Source: Clostridia bacterium
GTDB taxonomy: Bacteria; Bacillota; Clostridia; Christensenellales; Aristaeellaceae
Length of the DNA stretch: 64,000 bases
NCBI GenBank assembly: GCA_017936375.1
Contig: JAGBFR010000066.1
Coordinates: 1 to 64,000 of the forward strand
Direction: 5' to 3'
This document shows positions 16,639-25,616 of the stretch, in pieces. Under the pieces are notes generated by a model. That model worked only from the letters and a program-made list of their open reading frames with translations. It ran no database searches and was not told where the DNA came from. Made by a program: the position numbers and the translations under genes. Position 1 is the first letter of the stretch. Every line of letters starts with the position of its first letter.

Positions 16639-16695
16639 ATATGTATATCAGCAGCGCTGCGGGGGCATATCCTGCGGCGCACAAGGAGGAAGAGC

Positions 16696-18081
16696 ATGCT
16701 TTCCATGTCAATCTGCCAGGAGGTGCTCGCCCGCGCGTTGGCAAAGGGCGGCACATTCGCAGAGATTTTCTTTGAGGACAGCCGCAATTTCAGCATGATG
16801 CTGCGCTCGGGCAGGATCGAGAATGCGGCGACCTCGCGCCCGCGCGGCGCGGGCATCCGCGTCTATGACGGGCTCCGTTCCATCTATGTCTATACCTGCG
16901 ACGTCTCCCGCGCGGGTCTTCTGCGCACGGCGGAGCGCGCCGCGGCCGCCGTCACCGACACGAAGGGGAGCGGCAGAGACGTCGTGCTCCACGAGCGTGT
17001 GACGCCCAATGCGCACAGGATTGAGCGCCCCGTGCTCTCCGTGCCGGCGGATGAGCGCGCCCAGATCCTGCGCGCGGCGGACAGCGCGGCCCGCGCCGTA
17101 TCGCCGAGCATCTCTCAGGTCAATGCGGGCTTCCTCTCCCGCGAGCAGCATGTGCTCATCGCCAACAGTGAGGGCCTGTACACGCAGGATACCCGCGTCT
17201 ACACCCGCCTGACCTGCTCCGCCGTCGCCAGCAGCGGCGCGGAGAATCAGACCGGCAGCGAGAACCCCGGCGCGATGATGGGCTTTGAGCTCTTCCGCGA
17301 CCGCGTGGATCCGGAGGCCGTCGGCCGCACGGCGGCCAAGTCCGCCGTGACCATGCTCACCGCGCCCTACTGCAGCGCGGGCGAAATGCCCATCGTGATT
17401 GCGGGCGCGTTCGGCGGCGTCATCTTCCACGAGGCCTGCGGCCATTCGCTGGAGGCGACGAGCGTGGAGCCGGGCATGAGCGAATTCGCCGGCAAGCTCG
17501 GCCAGCAGATCGCCGCGCCCTGCGTGACGGCGATCGACGACGGCACGATGCCCAACGAGTGGGGCAGCCTCAATATCGACGACGAGGGCACGCCGACCGG
17601 CCGCCTCGTGCTCATCGAGAATGGTATTCTCAAGAATTACATGATCGACCGCCTCAACGGCCTGAAGATGGGCATGGCGCCCACCGGCAGCGGCAGGCGC
17701 GAGAGCTATGCCTATGCGCCGACGAGCCGCATGCGCAATACCTTCATCGCCGCCGGGCAGGACGACGAGGAAGAGATGATCCGCACGATGGGCGACGGCC
17801 TGTATGCCGCAAAGATGGGCGGCGGCAGCGTCAACCCGGCGACGGGCGAATTCAACTTCGCCGTGCAGGAGGGCTATCTCGTCAAGGACGGCAAGATCGC
17901 CTCGCCCGTGCGCGGCGCGTCGCTGATCGGCAAGGGCAGCGAGATCCTCATGCGCATCGACCGCGTCGGGCGCGAGATGACCATGGGCCAGGGCATGTGC
18001 GGCTCCAAGAGCGGCAGCGTGCCCACGAACGTCGGCCAGCCGACCATCCGCGTCAGCAGGCTGACCGTCGGCGGAAAGTGA
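16696..18081 (+). CDS. tldD: TldD/PmbA family metalloprotease, catalytic subunit
   Basis: Zinc-protease subunit of the TldD/TldE heterodimer, a cytosolic chamber that degrades unfolded peptides and, in some species, trims microcin or RiPP leaders. The 461-residue chain carries HEACGH (245-250), the HExxxH zinc motif of TldD, and a downstream CGSKSG segment with the cysteine that helps bind zinc. The start ATG 16696 follows AAGGAGGAAGAGC. pmbA follows after 10 bp, forming the expected pair. No RiPP precursor or modification gene is nearby, which argues for a housekeeping role here. Confidence 0.95.
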   Translation: MLSMSICQEVLARALAKGGTFAEIFFEDSRNFSMMLRSGRIENAATSRPRGAGIRVYDGLRSIYVYTCDVSRAGLLRTAERAAAAVTDTKGSGRDVVLHERVTPNAHRIERPVLSVPADERAQILRAADSAARAVSPSISQVNAGFLSREQHVLIANSEGLYTQDTRVYTRLTCSAVASSGAENQTGSENPGAMMGFELFRDRVDPEAVGRTAAKSAVTMLTAPYCSAGEMPIVIAGAFGGVIFHEACGHSLEATSVEPGMSEFAGKLGQQIAAPCVTAIDDGTMPNEWGSLNIDDEGTPTGRLVLIENGILKNYMIDRLNGLKMGMAPTGSGRRESYAYAPTSRMRNTFIAAGQDDEEEMIRTMGDGLYAAKMGGGSVNPATGEFNFAVQEGYLVKDGKIASPVRGASLIGKGSEILMRIDRVGREMTMGQGMCGSKSGSVPTNVGQPTIRVSRLTVGGK

Positions 18082-18091
18082 GGCAAAGAGC

Positions 18092-19423
18092 ATGGAAATG
18101 AATGTTGAAACGTTTGCCGCCCGCGTCTTTGAGGCGGCGGAGCAGGCCGGCATCGCCCCGGCGGAGATCTGCTTTGGCAGCAGCGAGTCCTTCACCGCGC
18201 GCACCCGCGCGGGCGCGCTGGAGGATTATCAGGTATCCGACCGCGTGAGCCTCACCCTGCGCGGCAAGGTGGGCGGGCGCATCGGCACCGCCTCCACGCA
18301 GGCGCTGGATGAGGAGAGCATCGGGCTGCTCATCAGCGGCGTGAAGGAGAGCGCGTCCCTCATCGAGACCGACGAGCAGGACGAGATCCTCCCGCCGGAC
18401 GCGCACTATGAGACGGTCTGCAATTACAGCGAGGCGCTGGACGCCGTGCCCGCGCAGGAGAAGATTGCGCTGGCGATGGACATCGACCGCCGCATGCAGG
18501 CCTGCGACGCGCGCGTCAAGCCGGATTCCTCCGTCGTGCGCAGCGCGAAGGAGACCTTCTGCATGAAGAACACGCTGGGTCTTGATCTCACGCACACCAG
18601 CAATCTGATTTACGCCTACGCCAGCGCGCTGGCGAAGGAGGGCGAGTCCGCCGCGACGGGCTTCAAGCTCCTGTGGGGCTACGGCATGGATGCGGTTGAC
18701 GCGCAGGCCGTGGCGGAGGGCTGCCAGGAGGACGCACTCTGCCAGCTGGGCGCGGGCCGCATGAAGAGCGGAAAGACCGCCGTCGTCATCCGCGGCGGCA
18801 CGATGGCCGATCTGCTTTCGACCTTCTCCGGCGTCTTCTCTGCCGATAATGCGCAGAAGGGCCTGTCCCTGCTTGACGGGCGCGAGGGCGAGGCGATCGC
18901 CAGCGAATGCGTCACGCTGACGGACGACCCGCTGATGCCGTGGGGCCTTGGCAGCAGCCCGTTTGACCGCGAGGGCGCGGCCTGCCGCACGAAGAACGTC
19001 ATCGAGGGCGGCGTGCTGCGCACGCTGCTGCACAACCGCAAGACCGCGAAGAAGGCGGGCGTGGAGACCACCGGCAACGCCGCCGGCGGCGGACGCGTCG
19101 CTCCGTCGAATTTCTTCATCGCCCCGGGTTCTCAGACGAAGGACGAGCTTCTTGCGAAGATGGGCGACGGCCTGTACCTGACGGACGTCTCCGGCCTGCA
19201 CGCCGGCGCGAATCCGATCAGCGGCGATTTCTCGCTCCTCTCCCGCGGCTTTGAGGTGAAGGATGGAAAGATCGTGCGCCCGGTGGAGCAGTTCACCGTC
19301 GCGGGCAATTTCTATCAGCTTCTTAAGGACGTTGCCGCTGTGGGCAGCGACCTGATCTTCGAGGGCTCACCCATCGGCAGCCCGTCCGTGCTGGTGAGCG
19401 CGCTGAGCGTCGCCGGCGAGTAA
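18092..19423 (+). CDS. pmbA: TldE/PmbA family protein, partner of TldD
   Basis: Partner subunit of the TldD/TldE protease. The 443-residue protein shares the family fold but lacks the HExxxH motif, as TldE does. Recognisable family segments are FSGVFSADNAQKGLSLL, SSPFDREGAACRTK and NAAGGGRVAPSNFF. It probably supplies substrate contacts in the shared chamber. It starts 10 bp after tldD with a GAGG ribosome site and ends just before a terminator, so the two genes form a two-gene operon. Confidence 0.94.
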   Translation: MEMNVETFAARVFEAAEQAGIAPAEICFGSSESFTARTRAGALEDYQVSDRVSLTLRGKVGGRIGTASTQALDEESIGLLISGVKESASLIETDEQDEILPPDAHYETVCNYSEALDAVPAQEKIALAMDIDRRMQACDARVKPDSSVVRSAKETFCMKNTLGLDLTHTSNLIYAYASALAKEGESAATGFKLLWGYGMDAVDAQAVAEGCQEDALCQLGAGRMKSGKTAVVIRGGTMADLLSTFSGVFSADNAQKGLSLLDGREGEAIASECVTLTDDPLMPWGLGSSPFDREGAACRTKNVIEGGVLRTLLHNRKTAKKAGVETTGNAAGGGRVAPSNFFIAPGSQTKDELLAKMGDGLYLTDVSGLHAGANPISGDFSLLSRGFEVKDGKIVRPVEQFTVAGNFYQLLKDVAAVGSDLIFEGSPIGSPSVLVSALSVAGE

Positions 19424-19434
19424 TGACATAAAAG

Positions 19435-19467
19435 AGGAGCCTCCGGATGATCCGGAAGCTCCTTTTT
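19435..19467. terminator. terminator between pmbA and a convergent alpha-galactosidase
   Basis: Hairpin built from GGAGC-c-TCCGG and CCGGA-a-GCTCC, followed by TTTTT on the + strand. The minus side may serve the GH36 gene. Confidence 0.85.
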
Positions 19468-19471
19468 CATG

Positions 19472-21652
19472 TCAGTTAACGGCCTTGAAGTGCGCCTGCG
19501 TGGTCAGGTAGTCGCCTTGGTCGATCTTCTTGAGCGGCATGCCGTGGAGCATCAGCTCGTCGCCGCCGTAGATGCGGCCGGTGTCCACGTCCATATAGTC
19601 AAGCTCGGGGTCGAGGCCGGCGAGGCGCAGGGGCATCGGCTTGGTGTGCGGGAAGGCCTGCGCGTTCACATGGGTGACGATGGCCTCGCGCTTGTCCTCG
19701 GATACGCTCATCCACGCGCTGTCGTTGCCCGTGAACGGGGAGCGCAGGCGGTAGAACGTGCCGTAGAAGAGCAGCTTCTGCATGGCGCGCACGCGGGCGT
19801 TGATCTCGCGGATCTGGTCGATCTCCTCCTGCGGGAGCTGAGTCAGATCCAGCTCATAGCCGAAGGTGCCGCCCATCGCGACGGCGGCGCGGGTCTCCAG
19901 CGGGGTGCTGCGGTGGGTCTGATGATTCGGCACGGCGGAGACGTGCGCGCCCATCACGGACGGCGGGAAGACCAGCGAGGTCGCATACTGGATGCGGCAG
20001 CGCATCCACGCGTCGGTGTCGTCGGAGGCCCACGCCTGCGGCATCATGGTCATCAGCGCCAGATCAAAGCGCCCGCCGCCGCCCGCGCAGGACTCGAAGA
20101 GCACATTGGGGAACTGGCTCACGATGCGGCCCATGATCTCATAGAGGCCGAGGATGTAGCGATGGCCGAGCTCGCGCTGGTGCGCGGCGTCCAGCTTGGC
20201 GCTGCCCCAGCAGTTGATGTTGCGGTTCATGTCCCACTTGACGTAGTCGACATTGCCCCGGCGCAGCGCGGCGGAGATGGCCTCGACGACGTACTCGCGC
20301 ACGTCCTCGCGCGTGAGGTCGAGCACCAGCTGATTGCGGGACTCGATGCGCGGGTAATCGCCCGCGTGGATGCACCAGTCCGGATGCGCGCGGTAGAGGT
20401 CGGAATCTGGAGAGATCATCTCCGGCTCGACCCACAGGCCGAACTTGAGGCCCAGCGCATGGATCTTTTCGCCCAGCCCGGCGATGCCCTGCGGCAGCTT
20501 GCGCGTGTCGTCGTACCAGTCGCCGAGGGAGGAGTTGTCCGCATCGCGATGGCCGAACCAGCCGTCGTCAAGAACGAGGAGGTCGATGTCCGCGTCCTTG
20601 GCACGCTTGGCGAGGGCGAGAATCTTTTCCTCGTTAAAGTCAAAATACGTCGCTTCCCAGTTGTTGCAGAGGATGGGACGCTCGGTCCTGGCGTACTTGC
20701 CGCTGGTGATGTGCTCATGCACCAGCGTGTGGAACTGGCGGCTCATCCCGCCGAAGCCCTCGGCGGAGAAGCACAGATAGGCCTCCGGCGTGTCAAAGGC
20801 CGCGCCCGGGGCGAGATCCCAGCTGAAATTGAAGGGATTGATGCCGATCATCGCGCGGGTCAGGAAGTGCTGATCCATCGTCACCTCGGCGGTGAAGCTG
20901 CCGGAGTAGCACAGCGCGAAGGCGAAGACCTCGCCGCAGCACTCGTCCGTGCCATTGGTGGAGAGGGCCATGAACGGGCTGGTCTGCACGCTGGATGCGC
21001 CGCGGCAGGTGGACGTGCCCTGATCGCCCGGGACGACGGGGCGGGTGTACATCTGGCGCTCGCGGGCCCATGCGCCGGAGAGCGTGGTCAGCTGCAGACC
21101 GGGCTTTTCAAAGTCGACGCAGGCGCTCAGCGCGCGCTCGATGAGCACATTGCTGCTGCCGCCGTTGACGACGCGCATGCGGCGGGCGATGACGTCCATA
21201 TCCGGCCAGATGGTGTAGTACAGCTCGGCCTCGAGCCCGCTGAGCGCATCGCGCAGGGTGAGGACGAGGGTCTTGGCGCCTTCCCCGCGGGCGGACGGCA
21301 TGCCGGGCAGGGCGGGCTTGCCCTCCTCGACGCGGTAGCCCGCGTACTGCAGGTCGAGCATGCGGGTGCCGTCGGCATGGATGACGTCGAGCATGCCCTC
21401 TCGCATGTCGCCGCCGCCGAAGACGGGGCACTCCTGCGGGAGGACGTCCAGCGGCGTCTCATCCAGGCGGAAGGTTTCGTCGGTATAGTTGTAGGGGGAG
21501 AGGCGGGTGAGCAGGTCGTCGCTCACGCGGCGCACGCGCGGGCCCCAGTAGACATGAAGCGGGTACTTTCCGGCGGCGAGGCGGAAGATGTAGCTCATGC
21601 TTCCATTGCAAAGGTGGAAGCAGCGAAGGCCTTCGTCATAGGTGATGAACAT
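19472..21652 (-). CDS. GH36 family alpha-galactosidase
   Basis: Retaining exo-enzyme that removes terminal alpha-1,6-galactose from raffinose-type sugars and galactomannans. At 726 residues it matches the tetrameric GH36 enzymes (AgaA/RafA type). It has an N-terminal beta-sandwich, then the barrel with LVLDDGWFG, the nucleophile Asp474 in YVKWDMNR and the acid/base Asp544 in WASDDTD. The ESCAGGGGRFD loop, which binds galactose, is intact. No signal peptide is present, so it probably acts on imported oligosaccharides. Start ATG 21652 follows GGAGGG. A dispersed repeat lies in its leader. No sugar transporter is adjacent. Confidence 0.95.
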   Translation of the reverse strand: MFITYDEGLRCFHLCNGSMSYIFRLAAGKYPLHVYWGPRVRRVSDDLLTRLSPYNYTDETFRLDETPLDVLPQECPVFGGGDMREGMLDVIHADGTRMLDLQYAGYRVEEGKPALPGMPSARGEGAKTLVLTLRDALSGLEAELYYTIWPDMDVIARRMRVVNGGSSNVLIERALSACVDFEKPGLQLTTLSGAWARERQMYTRPVVPGDQGTSTCRGASSVQTSPFMALSTNGTDECCGEVFAFALCYSGSFTAEVTMDQHFLTRAMIGINPFNFSWDLAPGAAFDTPEAYLCFSAEGFGGMSRQFHTLVHEHITSGKYARTERPILCNNWEATYFDFNEEKILALAKRAKDADIDLLVLDDGWFGHRDADNSSLGDWYDDTRKLPQGIAGLGEKIHALGLKFGLWVEPEMISPDSDLYRAHPDWCIHAGDYPRIESRNQLVLDLTREDVREYVVEAISAALRRGNVDYVKWDMNRNINCWGSAKLDAAHQRELGHRYILGLYEIMGRIVSQFPNVLFESCAGGGGRFDLALMTMMPQAWASDDTDAWMRCRIQYATSLVFPPSVMGAHVSAVPNHQTHRSTPLETRAAVAMGGTFGYELDLTQLPQEEIDQIREINARVRAMQKLLFYGTFYRLRSPFTGNDSAWMSVSEDKREAIVTHVNAQAFPHTKPMPLRLAGLDPELDYMDVDTGRIYGGDELMLHGMPLKKIDQGDYLTTQAHFKAVN

Positions 21653-21689
21653 GCGGATCCCTCCGTGATGATATTTCGGTCTGAACTTT

Positions 21690-21785
21690 TGTTATGTAAA
21701 TCTTTTAAAGAGCGTCGGCCTCGCCCGCCAGGCAGCTGGATTTACAGCAGTTTGTCGGTGATGCCGCCGGCATCATGCCAGTTTG
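21690..21785 (-). repeat. dispersed structured repeat, family 1, copy B
   Basis: Homologue of 1261-1357 and 37770-37862. The ends TGTAAATC and GATTTACA form an 8-bp inverted repeat. A second hairpin TGATGCC-gcc-GGCATCA is perfect in this copy. It lies in the leader of the alpha-galactosidase gene, 37 bp before its start codon and downstream of the likely promoter, so it should be transcribed. Confidence 0.8.
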
Positions 21786-21786
21786 T

Positions 21787-21815
21787 ATTGTCTCATAATC
21801 GTGAGGCGAGGTCAA
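21787..21815 (-). promoter_or_regulatory. candidate promoter of the GH36 gene
   Basis: Minus strand TTGACC (21810-21815), 17-bp spacer, GACAAT (21787-21792). It overlaps the 3' end of vanZ and precedes repeat copy B. Confidence 0.55.
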
Positions 21816-22282
21816 GCGTCCTTGTGCATTCCGGCAAACTTTGCGGAAAAGATGCGCAGCACCATTTGCCGCAGCGCCAGCGCGAGGGCCGCGCCCGCCG
21901 TGTCGATCATGACGTCCACGGGGCTTGGCCCGCGGTCAGGGACAAAGCGCTGATGAAACTCGTCGCCTGCGGCATAGAGGGCGCAGAGCAGCAGTGCGCA
22001 CAGGCCGGGCCTTCGCGCGCCGCTCAGGGCGAATGCGCGGCGGCTGAGCAGCGCGAGGACGGCATACTCTGCCATGTGCGCCGCCTTGCGCAGCAGCGTC
22101 TCCAGAAGGACGAGCGTCTCCGTCTCCGGCTGTATGCCGGTGAGCCATCGGAGCGCGGAGAGGAGCATCTCAAGCAGCCGCCCGCTCTGCTCGCCGGAGG
22201 TTTCGCCCGGCGCGGCGGACATAGCGAAGATCAGCAGCATCCATGCGGCGCAGAGCGCCCATGCCGAAGCGGCCTTTTTCAT
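21812..22282 (-). CDS. VanZ-like family membrane protein
   Basis: Integral membrane protein of 156 residues with about four hydrophobic segments. The VanZ signature is clear: KAAHMAEYAVLALL, then GDEFHQRFVPDRGPSPVDVMI in the second half, with conserved His, Glu, Asp and Arg. VanZ proteins can lower teicoplanin sensitivity; the molecular function is unsettled, and most copies, like this one, are not in van clusters. Start ATG 22282 follows AAGGAGGA; a longer frame starting at 22333 lacks a ribosome site. It is upstream of the GH36 gene on the same strand. Confidence 0.88.
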   Translation of the reverse strand: MKKAASAWALCAAWMLLIFAMSAAPGETSGEQSGRLLEMLLSALRWLTGIQPETETLVLLETLLRKAAHMAEYAVLALLSRRAFALSGARRPGLCALLLCALYAAGDEFHQRFVPDRGPSPVDVMIDTAGAALALALRQMVLRIFSAKFAGMHKDA

Positions 22283-22434
22283 GCGCAAATCCTCCTTGTG
22301 AAACGGATACGGATGACGGCTCCATTGTAGCACATTTTGACCGCGCGATACAGCCCCTGCGGCAGACGCCGGCCCCTTTGCTCATTTTGGGATGGATTCA
22401 TATGGAAATCATTCTCTGGGATGACAAAAAATGC

Positions 22435-22462
22435 TTGAGTTTTCATTCTTGTCTGGTATAAT
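22435..22462 (+). promoter_or_regulatory. sigma-A promoter of the M23-like gene
   Basis: TTGAGT (22435-22440), 16-bp spacer, TATAAT (22457-22462), 63 bp before the start codon. Confidence 0.75.
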
Positions 22463-22525
22463 AAACAGAGACACTGTTATCAGAGGATACCGGTTCGCCG
22501 GCGTCCTGATTCGGAGGGTAAGAAA

Positions 22526-23593
22526 ATGAAGAAGACACTGGCTGTTCTGCTCGCGCTGCTGAGCCTGCTCTTTGCCGTGACCGCCGCCGCCGAGGGCGCG
22601 CTGCCGGGCACGAAGGCTGCCGTCGTCTCTGTGACGACCGAGGCGCAGGCTGATGAGGCTGAGGAGATTGTTGTGCCGGCGATCGTGGACGAGGAGCCGC
22701 AGCTGACGACCGAGTACCGCTGGTTCGTGAGCAAGAGCAAGACGGTCCGCGGCCGCACGGTCACCTATTATAAGGATGTCTACGCCTACAACCATGGCGA
22801 TTACTACATGACGCCGTTTGCCGACGTCGTTCCGGCGGAGTATCTGGCTGTGGATGAGTCCGGCGCATACGCCGTGGCCGCCATCGTGCTGGACATCACC
22901 GACGCGATGCGCGAGCGCCTCTACGGCGCGGATCTGGGCGAGACGAGCATGTTCTACGGCCAGTACTGCGAGCGCATCAGGGGCAAGAAGGGCAAGGTCG
23001 GCTTCTCCGGCGTGCACGAGGGCATCGACTTCACCTATGAGGAGGGCGCGGATCTCTATGCCATCCTCGGCGGTGTGGTCACCAGGGCTGGCGACGCCAA
23101 CGGCACCGTCGCCATCTACAATGAGGACTACGACGTGACCCTGCTCTACCTCCACTGCGAGGAGATCGAGGTCAAGCGCGGCGACGTGATTGAAGAGGGC
23201 GACCTGATTGCCGTCGAGGGCAACAAGGGCTCCGGCTCCGCCTACACCCATGTTGAGATGCGCAACGGCCGCCACACCTCCTCCAACAAGTATATCGATA
23301 CGTTCGTGGACAGCGATTGCCCGTATCCGGTGATGCAGGATGCGCTGGAGGTCGTCGAGTCCGGCCGCAGGCCCGTGACCGCCGCCGCCGTGCTGGCTGC
23401 GCAGCGCATGCGTGAGCAGGCCGAGGAGATGGCCCGCCAGGCCGCCGAGGCTGCCGCCGCCGCGGCTGCTGCCGAGGAGGAAGAGGAGATCGTCCTGATC
23501 GAGGAGCTCCCGGGCACGCAGCAGGGCTACGGCTTTGAGGCTGAGACCCCGGCTGTCACGCCGGAGGCCACGCTCCCGCCGAGCAATCCGTAA
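22526..23593 (+). CDS. exported M23/LytM-like protein with an altered active-site motif
   Basis: Predicted cell-envelope protein of 355 residues with a signal peptide (about 1-22). The LytM/M23 fold spans about 155-255. Zinc ligands His164 and Asp168 (VHEGID) and the late His243 are present, as is His210 (YLHCEE). In the usual HxH pair the first His, which is catalytic in LytM, is Tyr241 (YTH). So zinc may bind but hydrolysis is doubtful, and it may act as a regulator of another hydrolase, as EnvC-type proteins do. A C-terminal Ala/Glu-rich helical stretch (about 285-322) precedes a Pro-rich tail. Start ATG 22526 follows GGAGGGT. Confidence 0.82.
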   Translation: MKKTLAVLLALLSLLFAVTAAAEGALPGTKAAVVSVTTEAQADEAEEIVVPAIVDEEPQLTTEYRWFVSKSKTVRGRTVTYYKDVYAYNHGDYYMTPFADVVPAEYLAVDESGAYAVAAIVLDITDAMRERLYGADLGETSMFYGQYCERIRGKKGKVGFSGVHEGIDFTYEEGADLYAILGGVVTRAGDANGTVAIYNEDYDVTLLYLHCEEIEVKRGDVIEEGDLIAVEGNKGSGSAYTHVEMRNGRHTSSNKYIDTFVDSDCPYPVMQDALEVVESGRRPVTAAAVLAAQRMREQAEEMARQAAEAAAAAAAAEEEEEIVLIEELPGTQQGYGFEAETPAVTPEATLPPSNP

Positions 23594-23641
23594 TCCATCG
23601 GGGCATTCCCCGGATTAAGCTGTTTGATAAGCTGTTCTTTC

Positions 23642-23680
23642 AGAAGGAGCCGCAGACGACATGCCGGCTCCTTCTTTTGT
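23642..23680 (+). terminator. terminator after the M23-like gene
   Basis: AGAAGGAGCCG and CGGCTCCTTCT form an 11-bp stem followed by TTTTG. A second smaller hairpin (TAATCC-atCGGGG/CCCCG-GATTA) lies at the stop codon. Confidence 0.85.
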
Positions 23681-23738
23681 TCACTATGCTTTGCATTGCC
23701 ATGAAATCCGACTGCGGCAGAAAGGGGGGGACGCCGCC

Positions 23739-24653
23739 ATGGTTCGCGTATTGAGATATCCGTATCTGACGGCGGCGTCCGGCACGTGCGCGCTGCTGCT
23801 GGCGCTTGCGCGGGATGCTTGTATCGCGCAGGGGCAGATCGGCTGGGGCGTTGCGCTGCTTGCGGCGACGCTGATGATGCTCGCCCTGTGCGTGGTGCTG
23901 CTCTCCTGCCGGTTCTTTGTCGATGAGCAGGGCGTCGGCGTGGGCATTCTGCTCTCCGTCCGCCGCACGCCGTGGCATGAGCTTGGCGCGCTGGGCGTGC
24001 TGCGCTGCAACAGCCGCCGCCGCTATCTCTACGGCATGTATGTCGTGAATGGGGATTTTCTCAATCTGCTGCATCATGCGCCGCGCTGCGGGGCATGGGG
24101 TTTTGTCGCGCCGATGACGGGCAGGCTGGAGGCGGCGGTTGAGATGTACTGCCCGTACAAGGTCTGCCTGCGCGGGCAGGGCGTGCCGATGAGGACGAAG
24201 CGCCAGCGCCCGCTCTGGCAGTATGCGCTGCTCAATGCCCTGCTGATGCTCCTGCCGGCGCTCGTGGTCTTTGCCATGGCGGCGCAGGCCATGCTGCGCG
24301 CCGTGCATACGGCGCATGCGGTCACGGCGTGGGGGCTTGCTGCGGCGGCTGTCGCGCTCAGCCTTGCGGGCGCGCTGCTGCTGGCGCGCGTGCGCGTCTG
24401 CCTGACGACCTGCCCCTGCATCAGCGAGGAGGGCGTCAGCGCCGGGCGGGGGCTGTATCTGCCGTGGAGCGAGGTGCGCTTCTGCTACGGCAGGCGGACG
24501 GCGGAGGGCAGCGGCCTGTTCATGCTCTCCCAGCCGCTGGAGGCGGTCAGCCGCCATGGATGCCCGCCGCTGATGTGCCTGTCCCTGCCGGATACGTCCA
24601 CGCTGCTGCTGGCCTATCTGACCTACTGCCCGTATGCGAAGAAGCATCTGTAA
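23739..24653 (+). CDS. membrane protein with two internally repeated modules
   Basis: I do not recognise a named family. The 304-residue protein has two pairs of hydrophobic segments (about 10-57 and 165-225). Each pair is followed by a similar soluble stretch: VDEQGVGVGILLSVRRTPWHELGAL in the first half, and SEEGVSAGRGLYLPWSEVRFC in the second. Each contains a glycine turn, a basic residue and a PWxE motif like the bacterial PH-type domains found after membrane pairs. This suggests an internal duplication. Start ATG 23739 follows AAGGGGGG; an upstream start in the same frame would overlap the preceding terminator. The gene stands alone between two terminators. Confidence 0.7.
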   Translation: MVRVLRYPYLTAASGTCALLLALARDACIAQGQIGWGVALLAATLMMLALCVVLLSCRFFVDEQGVGVGILLSVRRTPWHELGALGVLRCNSRRRYLYGMYVVNGDFLNLLHHAPRCGAWGFVAPMTGRLEAAVEMYCPYKVCLRGQGVPMRTKRQRPLWQYALLNALLMLLPALVVFAMAAQAMLRAVHTAHAVTAWGLAAAAVALSLAGALLLARVRVCLTTCPCISEEGVSAGRGLYLPWSEVRFCYGRRTAEGSGLFMLSQPLEAVSRHGCPPLMCLSLPDTSTLLLAYLTYCPYAKKHL

Positions 24654-24669
24654 AAAGCATAAAGAATGA

Positions 24670-24695
24670 GCCTCTCCCAAAAGGAGAGGCTTTTT
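24670..24695 (+). terminator. terminator after the duplicated membrane protein gene
   Basis: GCCTCTCC-caaaa-GGAGAGGC followed by TTTTT. Confidence 0.92.
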
Positions 24696-24731
24696 GCTGT
24701 TCTCAGTTGTACTTGGGCTGGGGGGCGGGGC

Positions 24732-25547
24732 TCACTCCACCCACACGCGCTCCCCGTCGGAGAAGACGGTCAGGTCGCCCTGCTGCGCGCTGTGCGTCTC
24801 CGTTCCCAGCGCATCGAGCATGGCGTGGATATACGGGCTGGCGGGGTCGTCCGCGCTGTCGGGGATAAAGGCGATCTTTGGCGCGGCGGCGGAGAGGAAA
24901 TCCTGACTGGCGTCGACCAGACGCCCGTGGTAGGGGACCTTCAGCACGTCGCAGGAAAGGTCGCCCTCCTGCAGCAGCTCGCGCTGGCGCGGGGCTTCCG
25001 CATCGCCGGGGAAGAGGAAGCGCGTGCCGCCGTAGCTCATGCGCACGCAGAGGGAGAAGTCGTTTTCCTCGTCCTCGCCGTAGCCGCCCCTGTGCGCGGA
25101 GGAGATGCGCAGCGTGACGCCGTCCACGGTGAGGGTGGTTTCCTTCGCGGTGAGCAGCTGCGTGGTGGGCACGGCGTATTCGGCGATGGCCTCGGCAAAC
25201 TGCTCGTACTGCTTGCCCTCCTTGTCATAGATGGGCATCACCACATGCCCGACGCCCACGCCCTCGATGATCTTGTCCGCCCCGCCGACGTGGTCCTTGT
25301 CGTAGTGGGTGATGATCATCAGGTCGATGGAATCGATGCCCTCTTGATTGAAACGCTCGGCGAGGGCCTTGCCGTTCTTGTTGGTGCCCGCGTCGATGAG
25401 GATGCGCTGGCCGCCCGGGGTGGTGATGAGCATGGCGTCGGCCTTGCCCACGTCGTAGAAATCAACGCGCAGCGGATCGGCCGAGGCGCAGCCGGGCAGC
25501 GCGAGGAAGAGGCAGAGCAGCGAGGAAAGGAGCAGGCGTTTCTTCAT
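24732..25547 (-). CDS. ComEC/Rec2-like metallo-beta-lactamase lipoprotein
   Basis: Predicted membrane-anchored metal-dependent hydrolase of 271 residues. The N-terminus is a lipoprotein signal with lipobox LPGC (Cys20). The MBL fold follows directly: FYDVGKADAMLI, THYDKDHVGG (HxxxDH, first metal site), PGDAE and VPYHG (later ligands). It resembles the soluble C-terminal domain of the DNA-uptake protein ComEC without the channel. Stand-alone versions are common in Firmicutes; some have been proposed to act on nucleic acids or nucleotides, but the substrate here is unknown. Start ATG 25547. It is a single gene, convergent with the membrane protein gene. Confidence 0.87.
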   Translation of the reverse strand: MKKRLLLSSLLCLFLALPGCASADPLRVDFYDVGKADAMLITTPGGQRILIDAGTNKNGKALAERFNQEGIDSIDLMIITHYDKDHVGGADKIIEGVGVGHVVMPIYDKEGKQYEQFAEAIAEYAVPTTQLLTAKETTLTVDGVTLRISSAHRGGYGEDEENDFSLCVRMSYGGTRFLFPGDAEAPRQRELLQEGDLSCDVLKVPYHGRLVDASQDFLSAAAPKIAFIPDSADDPASPYIHAMLDALGTETHSAQQGDLTVFSDGERVWVE

Positions 25548-25575
25548 GTTATCCCTCCATGATCATTGGGCGGAA

Positions 25576-25609
25576 AAGAAAACGCGGCGGCATGATGCTG
25601 CCGCCGCGT
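25576..25609 (-). terminator. terminator of the peptidoglycan-binding protein gene
   Basis: Minus strand ACGCGGCGGCA, 6-nt loop, TGCCGCCGCGT followed by TTTCTTTT, just behind the stop codon at 25617. Confidence 0.9.
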
Positions 25610-25616
25610 CATTTGC

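Noticed and set aside
16696..19423. tldD-pmbA as part of a RiPP or microcin cluster
   Set aside because: No precursor peptide, radical SAM, YcaO or exporter gene is nearby.
19469..22330. A 953-codon open frame on the + strand opposite the alpha-galactosidase and vanZ
   Set aside because: It is a shadow of GC-rich coding on the other strand; the minus-strand genes have full motifs and ribosome sites.
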